Origin: Huintestinicola sp050874005
Lineage (GTDB): Bacteria > Bacillota > Clostridia > Oscillospirales > Ruminococcaceae
Direction: 5' to 3'
Length of the DNA stretch: 64,000 bases
Assembly: GCF_050874005.1 (NCBI RefSeq)
Contig: NZ_JBNMJV010000002.1
Span: 62,001-126,000 of the forward strand
Under the pieces are notes generated by a model, which was not told where the DNA came from, made no database searches, and saw nothing but the letters and a program-made list of their open reading frames with translations. Positions 36,794 to 44,102 of the stretch are shown here, one piece after another. Both the position numbers and the translations under genes were made by a program. The stretch's first letter is position 1; each line of letters begins with the position of its first letter.

Positions 36794-37103
36794 ATATCAC
36801 GAACTTTATCAAAATAAAGCACACCAAAGCGGTCTGAACGAGAATTATCAGAGGCAGACCTATCATAAACCGCTTGTGAAGGGTTTTGTGATGGATAATT
36901 CTCATTGTTATGTACATTGCCGCCCCGCCGCCCAGGAGTGCGGCACAGAAAAGCTTTTTCTCGGGTATCCGTCTGCCGCCCTTTACCGCAAGGCGTTTGT
37001 CCGAGCAGGTTATTGCTGCCGAATAAAAGCTTATCGAAAGAAAATATACAAGCAGCAGAAGCCATATCCACCTGTTTTCCGAAAGCATTTCCCACCTCAT
37101 CAC
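36792..37103 (-). CDS. DUF1294 membrane protein
   Basis: 103 residues, three or four short membrane helices. The family signature is clear: SDKRLAVKGGRRIPEKKLFCAALLGG followed by HHKTLHKRFMIGLP (conserved Lys/Arg and His-Lys-Thr). Function unknown. It overlaps the trkH stop by four bases (ATGA), so it is coupled to K+ uptake in this operon, which is a possible functional hint. Confidence 0.85.
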   Translation of the reverse strand: MMRWEMLSENRWIWLLLLVYFLSISFYSAAITCSDKRLAVKGGRRIPEKKLFCAALLGGGAAMYITMRIIHHKTLHKRFMIGLPLIILVQTALVCFILIKFVI

Positions 37104-38533
37104 TTTTTCCAGGTTGCCCTTGAAAACAGCAGGAGCATCGGGAAAAGCTCCAGTCTGCCCGCAAGCATATCAAAGATAAGCACAAGCTTTGATATAGGCG
37201 AAAAGAAGCCGAAATTCTGTGTGGGTCCCACAAGCTCAAGTCCCGGACCGATATTATTTACGGCTGCGCTTACTGCGGTAAAGTTGGTGATAAGGTCGTG
37301 ACCGTCAACGGAAATGACCAGAGCCGATGCCATAAACAAAAGCACGTAGCAGACCATATAGCTGTTTACCGAGCGGACTATCTCGTGCTCAATAGGCTTT
37401 GAATCAACGGTTATCTTTTTGAGCTGCTTGGGGTGTATCATAACCTCCAGCTCCTTGGCAAGACCCTTTACAAGAATGATTATTCTTGTGACCTTGATAC
37501 CGCCGCCCGTACTTCCCGCACAGCCGCCCACAAGCATAAGCAGGACTATTATGGTGCGTGAAAGCTCGGGCCAGAGGTCGAAATCCACCGTTGAAAAGCC
37601 TGTGGTGGAAATTATAGAGGCTACGGTAAAGCTTACGTGCCTGAGTGCTTCTCCGATACTGTCAAAAAGTCCTCTCACGTTTAATGTGATTATCACAATT
37701 GCCGACAGCACAATGGTCAGAAATACTCTGACCTCTTTATTGAACGCCTCTTTCAGCTTGCTTGAAATAATAAAATAATAAGAGCTGAAATTGATGGCAA
37801 ACATTATCATAAAGACAGTTACCACTATCTGGATATAAGGCGAGTAACTGCCGAGGCTGTCGTTTTTAATTCCGAAGCCGCCCGTTCCTGCGGTGGCAAG
37901 AGATGTATTAAGAGCCTCGAAAACGTTCATTCCTCCGAAAAGCAGAAGAACGAACTCCGTAAGGGTCAGCACGAAATAAATGGAATATAGAATAAGTGCG
38001 GTTGTCTTGACCTTGGGCACAAGCTTGCTTACAGATGGACCCGGGCTTTCCGCTTTCATTATGTGGATATTCTGTCCGCCGCTGAGGGGGATAAACGCCA
38101 TTATGAAAACGAGGACACCCATTCCGCCTACCCAATGAGTAAAGCTGCGCCACATAAGCATTGCCTTGGGCATACTTTCCACCTCGGAAAGTATGCTGGC
38201 GCCTGTGGTGGTAAAGCCTGAAACAGTCTCGAAAAGGGCGTCGATGAAATTAGGTATGGCTCCCGAAAAGAAAAAGGGCAGCGCTCCGAAAATACTGAGA
38301 ACTATCCAGCTCATTGACACGATAACAAAGCCCTCACGGGAATACAGCTCCGTATTTTTCGGCTTTTTTAAAATTAGCAGTCCCCCCACAGCAAGGCACA
38401 CCGCCATTGAAAGAAGTATCGCCGTTATGCAGCTTTCACCATACACCGCAGCAGTCACAAGGGGGATAAGCAGAAAAAGCGTTTCAAAAACAAGTATCCA
38501 CCCAAGTATATATTTTATCATCCGGAAATTCAT
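37100..38533 (-). CDS. trkH: TrkH/KtrB-type K+ uptake channel subunit
   Basis: 477 residues with four repeated membrane-pore-membrane units; pore loops are visible as TVSGFTTTGASIL near residue 107, TSLATAGTGGFGI near 220, VASIISTTGFSTVDF near 315 and TAVSAAVNNIGPGLELVGP near 425. Each carries the filter glycine. Partners with the cytoplasmic TrkA-type regulator encoded 11 bases upstream. Confidence 0.95.
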   Translation of the reverse strand: MNFRMIKYILGWILVFETLFLLIPLVTAAVYGESCITAILLSMAVCLAVGGLLILKKPKNTELYSREGFVIVSMSWIVLSIFGALPFFFSGAIPNFIDALFETVSGFTTTGASILSEVESMPKAMLMWRSFTHWVGGMGVLVFIMAFIPLSGGQNIHIMKAESPGPSVSKLVPKVKTTALILYSIYFVLTLTEFVLLLFGGMNVFEALNTSLATAGTGGFGIKNDSLGSYSPYIQIVVTVFMIMFAINFSSYYFIISSKLKEAFNKEVRVFLTIVLSAIVIITLNVRGLFDSIGEALRHVSFTVASIISTTGFSTVDFDLWPELSRTIIVLLMLVGGCAGSTGGGIKVTRIIILVKGLAKELEVMIHPKQLKKITVDSKPIEHEIVRSVNSYMVCYVLLFMASALVISVDGHDLITNFTAVSAAVNNIGPGLELVGPTQNFGFFSPISKLVLIFDMLAGRLELFPMLLLFSRATWKK

Positions 38534-38544
38534 ATGTCCCCCGA

Positions 38545-39906
38545 TTATCCTTTCTTCAGCACGTCGGTGATGTCGTGGAGAGCCATTATCTCAGACACGA
38601 TAACAACTGCGTCCCCCGGCATAAAAACATCGTGACCTCTGGGAATGATGACCTTTCTGTCTCGGAGAATGGCTGCCACAAGAACGTTTTTCTTGAATTT
38701 AAGCTCGCTGAGAGGTATTCCCACGATGGGCGATCTTTCACGGACTATAAACTCCGCCGCCTCCACCTTGTCCTTGATAACGCTGTAAAGCGTTTCTACA
38801 TTGCTGCCGATGGTGTTTTTCATTGCTCGGACGTAGCGCACGATGCTCTCGGCGGTAAGGTGCTTGGGGTAGATTATAGTGTCAAGGTCAAGCTGATTTA
38901 CCACATCGTCAAAGTCGATACGGTTTATTTTAGTAATGAGCTTGCACTTGCTCTTGTTTTTGGCAAAAAGTGACAGCAGGATATTTTCCTCGTCAAGATT
39001 GGTAAGCGCCACGAAGCCGTCCGCATTTTCAAGTCCTTCTTCAAGAAGGATCTCCTGGTCAACTGCGTCTCCGTTGATGACCGTAACGTCGGGAAGGGTG
39101 GTGCACATTTCCTCGCAGGTCTTCATATCCTTTTCGATGACCTTTACGGCAATGTCAGAGCGAAGAAGGATATCCGCAAGATAATGGGTTATTTCTCCGC
39201 CGCCCACTATCATAACATCTCTTACCGAACGCATTTTATACTTTATCTTATTAAAGAAATCATTTGCCTTTCGGGGAGACGCAACCACTGAAATAACATC
39301 CTTTTCACGGAAAACAAAATCACCGTTTGCGATATATGCCTCGCCGTCACGCTCGATTGTACAGATAAGCACGTCGCATTTGAGCCTTGCAATGACCTCC
39401 TTGACTGCCATATTAACGATAGGGCTGCCCTCGGGGAGACGGAATTTTATAAGTTCCACCCTGCCCTTGGCAAAGGTGTCTATCTTTATTGCAGAGGGAA
39501 AGCGCAGGATACGGGCTATCTCCGCCGCAGAAGCGTACTCGGGATTTATTATCATTGCAAGTCCCAGCTCGTCCTTCAAAAAGTTTGCTTCCGAGCTGTA
39601 CTGGGGATTTCGCACACGGGCGATGGTCTGGCAGTTGCCCTCTTTTTTGGCGATAAGGCAGCACAGAAGATTTAATTCGTCCGAGCCTGTTACGGCGATA
39701 AGCAGGTCGGCTTTTTCAATGCCCGCTTCCTGCTGGATAAGGTGGGTGGCGCCGTTTCCCACGACCCCCATAATGTCGTGACGGCTGATGACCTCGTTTA
39801 CTTTTGCGGCGCTCAGGTCAATGACCGTAATATTGTTTCCGTCGTTGTTGAGCTGCACCGCAAGAGTCTGTCCGACCTTGCCGCAGCCCACGATGATTAT
39901 ATCCAT
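38545..39906 (-). CDS. trkA: TrkA-type NAD-binding K+ transport regulator
   Basis: 453 residues, two tandem RCK modules: Rossmann GCGKVGQTLAVQL at the start and GGGEITHYLADIL near 232, each followed by an RCK_C domain. It gates TrkH in response to nucleotides (NAD/NADH, ATP; c-di-AMP in some Firmicutes). AGGAGCTG lies before the ATG. First gene of trkA-trkH-DUF1294. Confidence 0.95.
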   Translation of the reverse strand: MDIIIVGCGKVGQTLAVQLNNDGNNITVIDLSAAKVNEVISRHDIMGVVGNGATHLIQQEAGIEKADLLIAVTGSDELNLLCCLIAKKEGNCQTIARVRNPQYSSEANFLKDELGLAMIINPEYASAAEIARILRFPSAIKIDTFAKGRVELIKFRLPEGSPIVNMAVKEVIARLKCDVLICTIERDGEAYIANGDFVFREKDVISVVASPRKANDFFNKIKYKMRSVRDVMIVGGGEITHYLADILLRSDIAVKVIEKDMKTCEEMCTTLPDVTVINGDAVDQEILLEEGLENADGFVALTNLDEENILLSLFAKNKSKCKLITKINRIDFDDVVNQLDLDTIIYPKHLTAESIVRYVRAMKNTIGSNVETLYSVIKDKVEAAEFIVRERSPIVGIPLSELKFKKNVLVAAILRDRKVIIPRGHDVFMPGDAVVIVSEIMALHDITDVLKKG

Positions 39907-39958
39907 AAAGCAGCTCCTTTTTGCGCTTTAAATTCTGTAATGAACTTCTACGGTACAT

Positions 39959-39985
39959 TTTATACCATTCGGGAAGAATTGTCAA
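39959..39985 (-). promoter_or_regulatory. trkA promoter
   Basis: Minus strand TTGACA (39980-39985) followed by TATAAA with a 15-base spacer or TAAAAT with a 17-base spacer; an extended TGG precedes the former. Confidence 0.55.
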
Positions 39986-40067
39986 GTATATGGCAAAAAG
40001 AGATGTGAAAAAGGTGTGAAGAAAATCGGTAAAATCATTACAGCGAAAAATTTGTTTATTCTGTCAA

Positions 40068-40096
40068 TTGACATTCAGAAACCTTTGTGCTATAAT
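40068..40096 (+). promoter_or_regulatory. distal ldh promoter P1
   Basis: Perfect consensus TTGACA (40068-40073), 17-base spacer, TATAAT (40091-40096) with extended TGC. It starts RNA about 340 bases before ldh, giving an unusually long leader. Confidence 0.85.
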
Positions 40097-40100
40097 AAAT

Positions 40101-40118
40101 CTGTAATTCTTTTAACAA
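40101..40118 (+). promoter_or_regulatory. possible Rex operator at the P1 start site
   Basis: An 18-base site with a perfect right half TTAACAA (40112-40118) and a left half matching four of seven bases of TTGTTAA. It covers the expected transcription start of P1. Weaker than the site at 40235. Confidence 0.4.
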
Positions 40119-40234
40119 ATGCTGTCTGACTCCCAAGGCAAGGGGGAATATAGCCATATTTTTGTATGATATCATTATTTTGCGTAACGAAAAAGAGTTT
40201 AAATTGTTAAATGTGCCACAGTCTGCTATGTAGT

Positions 40235-40252
40235 TTGTTAAATTTTTGACAA
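40235..40252 (+). promoter_or_regulatory. Rex (NADH/NAD+ sensor) operator
   Basis: TTGTTAA-ATTT-TTGACAA differs at a single base from the clostridial Rex consensus TTGTTAA-N4-TTAACAA. It lies between the two ldh promoters, 25 bases upstream of the P2 -35. Rex represses fermentation genes such as ldh until NADH rises. A further perfect half site TTGTTAA is at 40204. Confidence 0.75.
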
Positions 40253-40277
40253 GTGCATATTTTATGAGCAAATTCTC

Positions 40278-40306
40278 TTGATTTTTCTTCGCAAGTGTGA
40301 TAGAAT
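40278..40306 (+). promoter_or_regulatory. proximal ldh promoter P2
   Basis: TTGATT (40278-40283), 17-base spacer, TAGAAT (40301-40306) with extended TGA. Leader to the ATG about 128 bases. Confidence 0.7.
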
Positions 40307-40440
40307 ATATTTAACGAGAAAATTCTGTCTTTTTGTCTGAAATTATGATGATATGGGACAGGATCTTCGCAAAATGATGGTATGCGAACGCAATTTTCGC
40401 CTCGCACAAAAAAATACTCACAGAAAGCGGGAAATGATTT

Positions 40441-41382
40441 ATGAGCAACAAAGTCACTATTATCGGCGCAGGCAGCGTCGGCTCCACAATTGCCTATACT
40501 ATGGTCGTAGACGGCATAGCTTCCGAGATCGTTCTTGTTGATATCAACGAAAACAAGGCTCTCGGCGAGGCTATGGATATCGTTCAGGGTGTGCCCTTCT
40601 GCTCACCTTGTTCCATTTATGCAGGCAGCTATGAGGACGCCAAGGATTCTGACGTTGTTATCCTCACCTCAGGCGTGGCAAGAAAGCCCGGTCAGTCTCG
40701 TCTCGAGCTTGCTCAGACAAACGTTAACATCACCAAGTCCATTATCCCCCAGATCGTTAAATACGCTCCAAACGCTATTTATATCATCGTAAGCAATCCT
40801 ATCGACATACTCACATATCAGTTCCACAAGACCTCAGGCATTCCCGCTAACCACATAATCGGTTCGGGTACAACTCTCGACACCTCCCGTCTCCGCACAG
40901 GTCTTGCCGAGACCTTCAATATCAGCCAGCAGAACGTTCACGCTTACGTTTTCGGCGAGCACGGCGACTCCTCTTTCGTTCCCTGGTCCCTCGCTAATGT
41001 TTCCAGCATTCCCATCGACCAGTATATCGCTTGTCTCCCCGAGGACAGACGTCCTGTTGTGGACTATGCCGCTATTGAGGAATATGCAAGAAAGTCCGGC
41101 GGAAAGATCATTGCAAACAAGGGCGCTACCTTCTATGCTATCGCTATTTCCGTATGTCATATCTGCAAGTGCCTGTTCAGCGGAATAGACACTAACCTTA
41201 CAGTTTCCACTATGATGAACGGCGAATACGGCATCAGCGACGTTTGTCTCAGCACACTTTCCGTTGTGGGCAGAGACGGTGTTGAAAGCAAGCTGAACGT
41301 TCCCCTCACTGACGAGGAGATCGCTAAGCTCAGACACAGCGCTGATTGCCTCAAGGACGTTATCAAGAACCTGGATTTCTGA
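40441..41382 (+). CDS. ldh: L-lactate dehydrogenase
   Basis: Reduces pyruvate to L-lactate with NADH. 313 residues with the NAD fold GAGSVGSTIAYTM at the start, SNPIDILTY near 122 and the catalytic GEHGDSSFVPWS near 178 (His base). Arg residues of the LDH active site, including the substrate-loop RKPGQSRLEL, mark it as lactate rather than malate dehydrogenase (Gln at the specificity site). Regulated, as far as sequence shows, by two promoters and Rex sites upstream. Confidence 0.95.
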   Translation: MSNKVTIIGAGSVGSTIAYTMVVDGIASEIVLVDINENKALGEAMDIVQGVPFCSPCSIYAGSYEDAKDSDVVILTSGVARKPGQSRLELAQTNVNITKSIIPQIVKYAPNAIYIIVSNPIDILTYQFHKTSGIPANHIIGSGTTLDTSRLRTGLAETFNISQQNVHAYVFGEHGDSSFVPWSLANVSSIPIDQYIACLPEDRRPVVDYAAIEEYARKSGGKIIANKGATFYAIAISVCHICKCLFSGIDTNLTVSTMMNGEYGISDVCLSTLSVVGRDGVESKLNVPLTDEEIAKLRHSADCLKDVIKNLDF

Positions 41383-41391
41383 TATAGTCTG

Positions 41392-41436
41392 TAACTTAAC
41401 AGGCGGCAGTCTGAAAATAACTGCCGCCGTAAGTTA
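41392..41436 (+). promoter_or_regulatory. hairpin between ldh and fumC (first)
   Basis: Stem TAACTTA-GGCGGCAGT / ACTGCCGCC-TAAGTTA with small internal asymmetry and a 9-base loop. No T-run, so it may stop RNA decay or act as a weak terminator. Confidence 0.6.
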
Positions 41437-41437
41437 T

Positions 41438-41462
41438 GTATACAGCTATGAAGGCTGTATAC
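41438..41462 (+). terminator. second hairpin between ldh and fumC
   Basis: Perfect 9-base stem GTATACAGC / GCTGTATAC with a 7-base loop, followed by a T-rich but interrupted tract. Could be a leaky terminator setting the ratio of ldh to the downstream cluster. Confidence 0.45.
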
Positions 41463-41516
41463 GATTTCGTTTCAATTTGTTTAAAATTTATCTTTACATA
41501 AAGGAGTACATAACCA

Positions 41517-42893
41517 ATGGAATACCGTATCGAACACGATTCTATGGGTGAAGTCAAGGTTCCTGCCGACAAGTACTGGGCTGCTCAGACCGAGAGAAGC
41601 CACGAGAACTTCCTTATCGGCGTTGGTATCGAAACTATGCCCAGAGAGATCACCAAGGCTTTCGGTTATCTGAAAAAGGCGGCTGCTATGGCTAACCACG
41701 CTCTGAAGCCCGAAAAAATGACCGACGAAAAGCTTTCGGCTATCTCCAAGGCCTGCGACGAGGTCATCAGCGGAAGTCTGAACGACCACTTCCCTCTCGT
41801 TGTATGGCAGACAGGAAGCGGCACTCAGTCCAATATGAACGCCAACGAGGTAATTGCCAACCGTGGCAATGAGATCGCAGGCAGCAAGCTGCTTCACCCC
41901 AATGACGACATCAATATGAGCCAGTCCTCCAACGACACATTCCCTACAGCAATGCACATCTCCGCTGTTATTGCTATTGAGGACAAGGTAATTCCCGCTG
42001 TAGACGAGCTTATCGCTACTTTCAAGCGCCTTGAGGAAGAAAATCAGGGCATCGTCAAGAGCGGAAGAACTCATCTTCAGGACGCTACTCCCATTGCTTT
42101 CTCCCAGGAGATAAGCGGCTGGCGTTCCTCCCTTGAAAAGGACAAGAAGCTTCTTGAGATAGCTCTCCCCGAGCTTAAAGAACTGGCTCTCGGCGGTACC
42201 GCCGTTGGAACGGGTCTTAACACTCCCAAGGGCTTTGATGTTAAGGTTGCAGAGGCTGTTTCCCAGCTTACAGGCAAGGATTTCAAGACTGCTCCCAACA
42301 AGTTCCACGCTCTTACCAGCAAGGACGAGATCGTATTCGCTCATGGCGCTCTCAAGGCTCTCGCTGCCGATATGATGAAGATCGCTAATGACGTAAGATG
42401 GCTTGCCAGCGGTCCCAGAGACGGTCTCGGCGAGATTACCATTCCCGAGAACGAGCCCGGCTCCTCCATTATGCCCGGCAAGGTAAATCCCACTCAGTGC
42501 GAGCAGGTTACTATGGTCGCTGTTCAGGTAATGGGCAACGATGTGGCTGTTGGTATGGCTGCAAGCCAGGGTAATTTTGAGCTTAACGTATTTATGCCCG
42601 TATGCGCTTACAACTTCCTCCAGTCCGCAAGACTTCTTGCCGAGTCCATCACCTCCTTCAACAAGAACTGCGCTGTAGGAATCAAGGCTAACAAGGAAAA
42701 GATGCACCACAATCTCCACAACTCCCTTATGCTCGTTACTGCTCTCAACCCCTACATCGGCTATGAGAATGCGGCTAAGACTGCCAAGAAGGCGTTCAAG
42801 GACAACATTTTCCTCAAGGAAGCCTGCGTAGAGCTTGGTTTCCTTACTGCTGAAAAATTTGACGAGGTGTTCCACCCCGAGCAGATGATATAA
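41517..42893 (+). CDS. fumC: class II fumarase
   Basis: Interconverts malate and fumarate without an iron-sulfur cluster. 458 residues with the signature GSSIMPGKVNPTQCEQ near residue 316 (catalytic Ser loop), SSNDTFPTAMH near 138 and TGSGTQSNMNANEV near 100. It supplies fumarate for the reductase encoded later in this run. RBS AAAGGAG. The hdrB gene begins 21 bases after it, so fumarase is probably co-transcribed with the whole Hdr-Flx-Frd cluster. Confidence 0.96.
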   Translation: MEYRIEHDSMGEVKVPADKYWAAQTERSHENFLIGVGIETMPREITKAFGYLKKAAAMANHALKPEKMTDEKLSAISKACDEVISGSLNDHFPLVVWQTGSGTQSNMNANEVIANRGNEIAGSKLLHPNDDINMSQSSNDTFPTAMHISAVIAIEDKVIPAVDELIATFKRLEEENQGIVKSGRTHLQDATPIAFSQEISGWRSSLEKDKKLLEIALPELKELALGGTAVGTGLNTPKGFDVKVAEAVSQLTGKDFKTAPNKFHALTSKDEIVFAHGALKALAADMMKIANDVRWLASGPRDGLGEITIPENEPGSSIMPGKVNPTQCEQVTMVAVQVMGNDVAVGMAASQGNFELNVFMPVCAYNFLQSARLLAESITSFNKNCAVGIKANKEKMHHNLHNSLMLVTALNPYIGYENAAKTAKKAFKDNIFLKEACVELGFLTAEKFDEVFHPEQMI

Positions 42894-42914
42894 TTTAATG
42901 AAAGGATAAAAGCT

Positions 42915-43697
42915 ATGATTTACAGTTACTATCCGGGCTGCACTCTGAAAAACAAGGCTAAGGACCTTGACAGATATGCCCGTCTTTCCGCACAGGCGCT
43001 GGGCTTCACGCTTGAGGAAATCGAAAACTGGCAGTGCTGCGGCGGCGTTTATCCGATGGCAAAGGACGAGATCGCTACAAAGCTTTCCTCGGTAAGAGCC
43101 CTTGCCGACGCCAAGGCACACGGCAGAGACCTTGTTACTCTCTGCTCCGCCTGCCACAATGTTCTCAAGCAGGTGAACAACGATATGCTCACCGACGAGG
43201 ACATCTGCACCAGAGCAAACAACTACCTGAAGCTTGACGAGGAATATCACGGCGAGACCAAGGTCATTCATTTCCTTGAAGTTCTTCGTGATGTTGTGGG
43301 ATTTGACAAGCTCAAAGAGAAAGTCGTTAATCCCCTTACAGGCAAGAAGATAGGCGCTTATTACGGCTGCCTGCTCCTCCGTCCCGGCAAGGTTATGCAG
43401 ATGGACGACCCCGAAAATCCCAAGATAATGGAAGATTTTATCCGTGCTATCGGCGCTGAGCCTGTTATCTATCCTATGAGAAACGAGTGCTGCGGCGGAT
43501 ATGTTGCTCTTGAGGACAAGGACGCTGCTGCAAAGAGAAGAAACGCTGTTGCTTCAAGCGCTGCAGGCTTCGAGGCTGAGATGATGGTCACTGCCTGTCC
43601 TCTCTGTATGTACAACTTAAAGAAGAACGACAGCAGCGTTCCCGTTTACTACTTTACCGAGCTGCTTGCTGAAGCTCTCGGCGTAAAAGATAACTAA
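42915..43697 (+). CDS. hdrB: heterodisulfide reductase subunit B-like (CCG domain) protein
   Basis: 260 residues. Two cysteine-rich CCG boxes, CSACHNVL preceded by NWQCCGGVYPMA near residue 40 and NECCGGYVALED near 192, which in HdrB each hold a non-cubane 4Fe-4S cluster that reduces disulfides. Opens YSYYPGCTLKNKA as in HdrB. In methanogens the substrate is CoM-S-S-CoB; here the electron acceptor may be a disulfide or, as the neighbours suggest, the fumarate-reductase branch. RBS GAAAGGAT. Start of hdrBCA. Confidence 0.88.
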   Translation: MIYSYYPGCTLKNKAKDLDRYARLSAQALGFTLEEIENWQCCGGVYPMAKDEIATKLSSVRALADAKAHGRDLVTLCSACHNVLKQVNNDMLTDEDICTRANNYLKLDEEYHGETKVIHFLEVLRDVVGFDKLKEKVVNPLTGKKIGAYYGCLLLRPGKVMQMDDPENPKIMEDFIRAIGAEPVIYPMRNECCGGYVALEDKDAAAKRRNAVASSAAGFEAEMMVTACPLCMYNLKKNDSSVPVYYFTELLAEALGVKDN

Positions 43698-43709
43698 GGA
43701 GGCAGGAAG

Positions 43710-44087
43710 ATGGATAAAAAAGAAGAAATTCTCCGCATAAGCGGCGTCAATGTACGCAAGTGTATGCGCTGCGGCAAATGCTCCGGCACCTGTCCTTCCT
43801 ATGACGAGATGGAATATCATCCTCATCAGTTCGTTTATATGGTAGAGTCCGGTGATATTGAGCCTCTGTTAAAGAGTGAGTCTCTTTACAAGTGCCTTTC
43901 CTGCTTTGCCTGCGTCGAAAGATGTCCGAGAGGCGTTGAGCCTGCTAAGGTAGTTGAGGCTGTTCGTCTCGCTGCCATAAGACAGAAGGGCAACAATCAC
44001 CTCAAGGCAGAAATGGTTCCCGAGCTTTTAGACGATGAAACTCCTCAGCAGCTTCTCGTCAGCGCATTCCGTAAATTCAGTAAGTAA
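43710..44087 (+). CDS. hdrC: heterodisulfide reductase subunit C-like ferredoxin
   Basis: 125 residues. Two 4Fe-4S boxes: CMRCGKCSGTCPS near residue 16 and CLSCFACVERCPRG near 59. It carries electrons between HdrA and HdrB. Starts 12 bases after hdrB and precedes hdrA by 15 bases, each with a strong AGGAGG-like site. Confidence 0.9.
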   Translation: MDKKEEILRISGVNVRKCMRCGKCSGTCPSYDEMEYHPHQFVYMVESGDIEPLLKSESLYKCLSCFACVERCPRGVEPAKVVEAVRLAAIRQKGNNHLKAEMVPELLDDETPQQLLVSAFRKFSK

Positions 44088-44102
44088 GGAGGAGAAAAAT
44101 CA

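Noticed and set aside
41481..43271. Very long open frame (596 codons) on the minus strand across fumC and hdrB
   Set aside because: It is antisense to two well-identified genes, shows no family motif, and arises because these highly expressed genes avoid codons that would give stops on the other strand.
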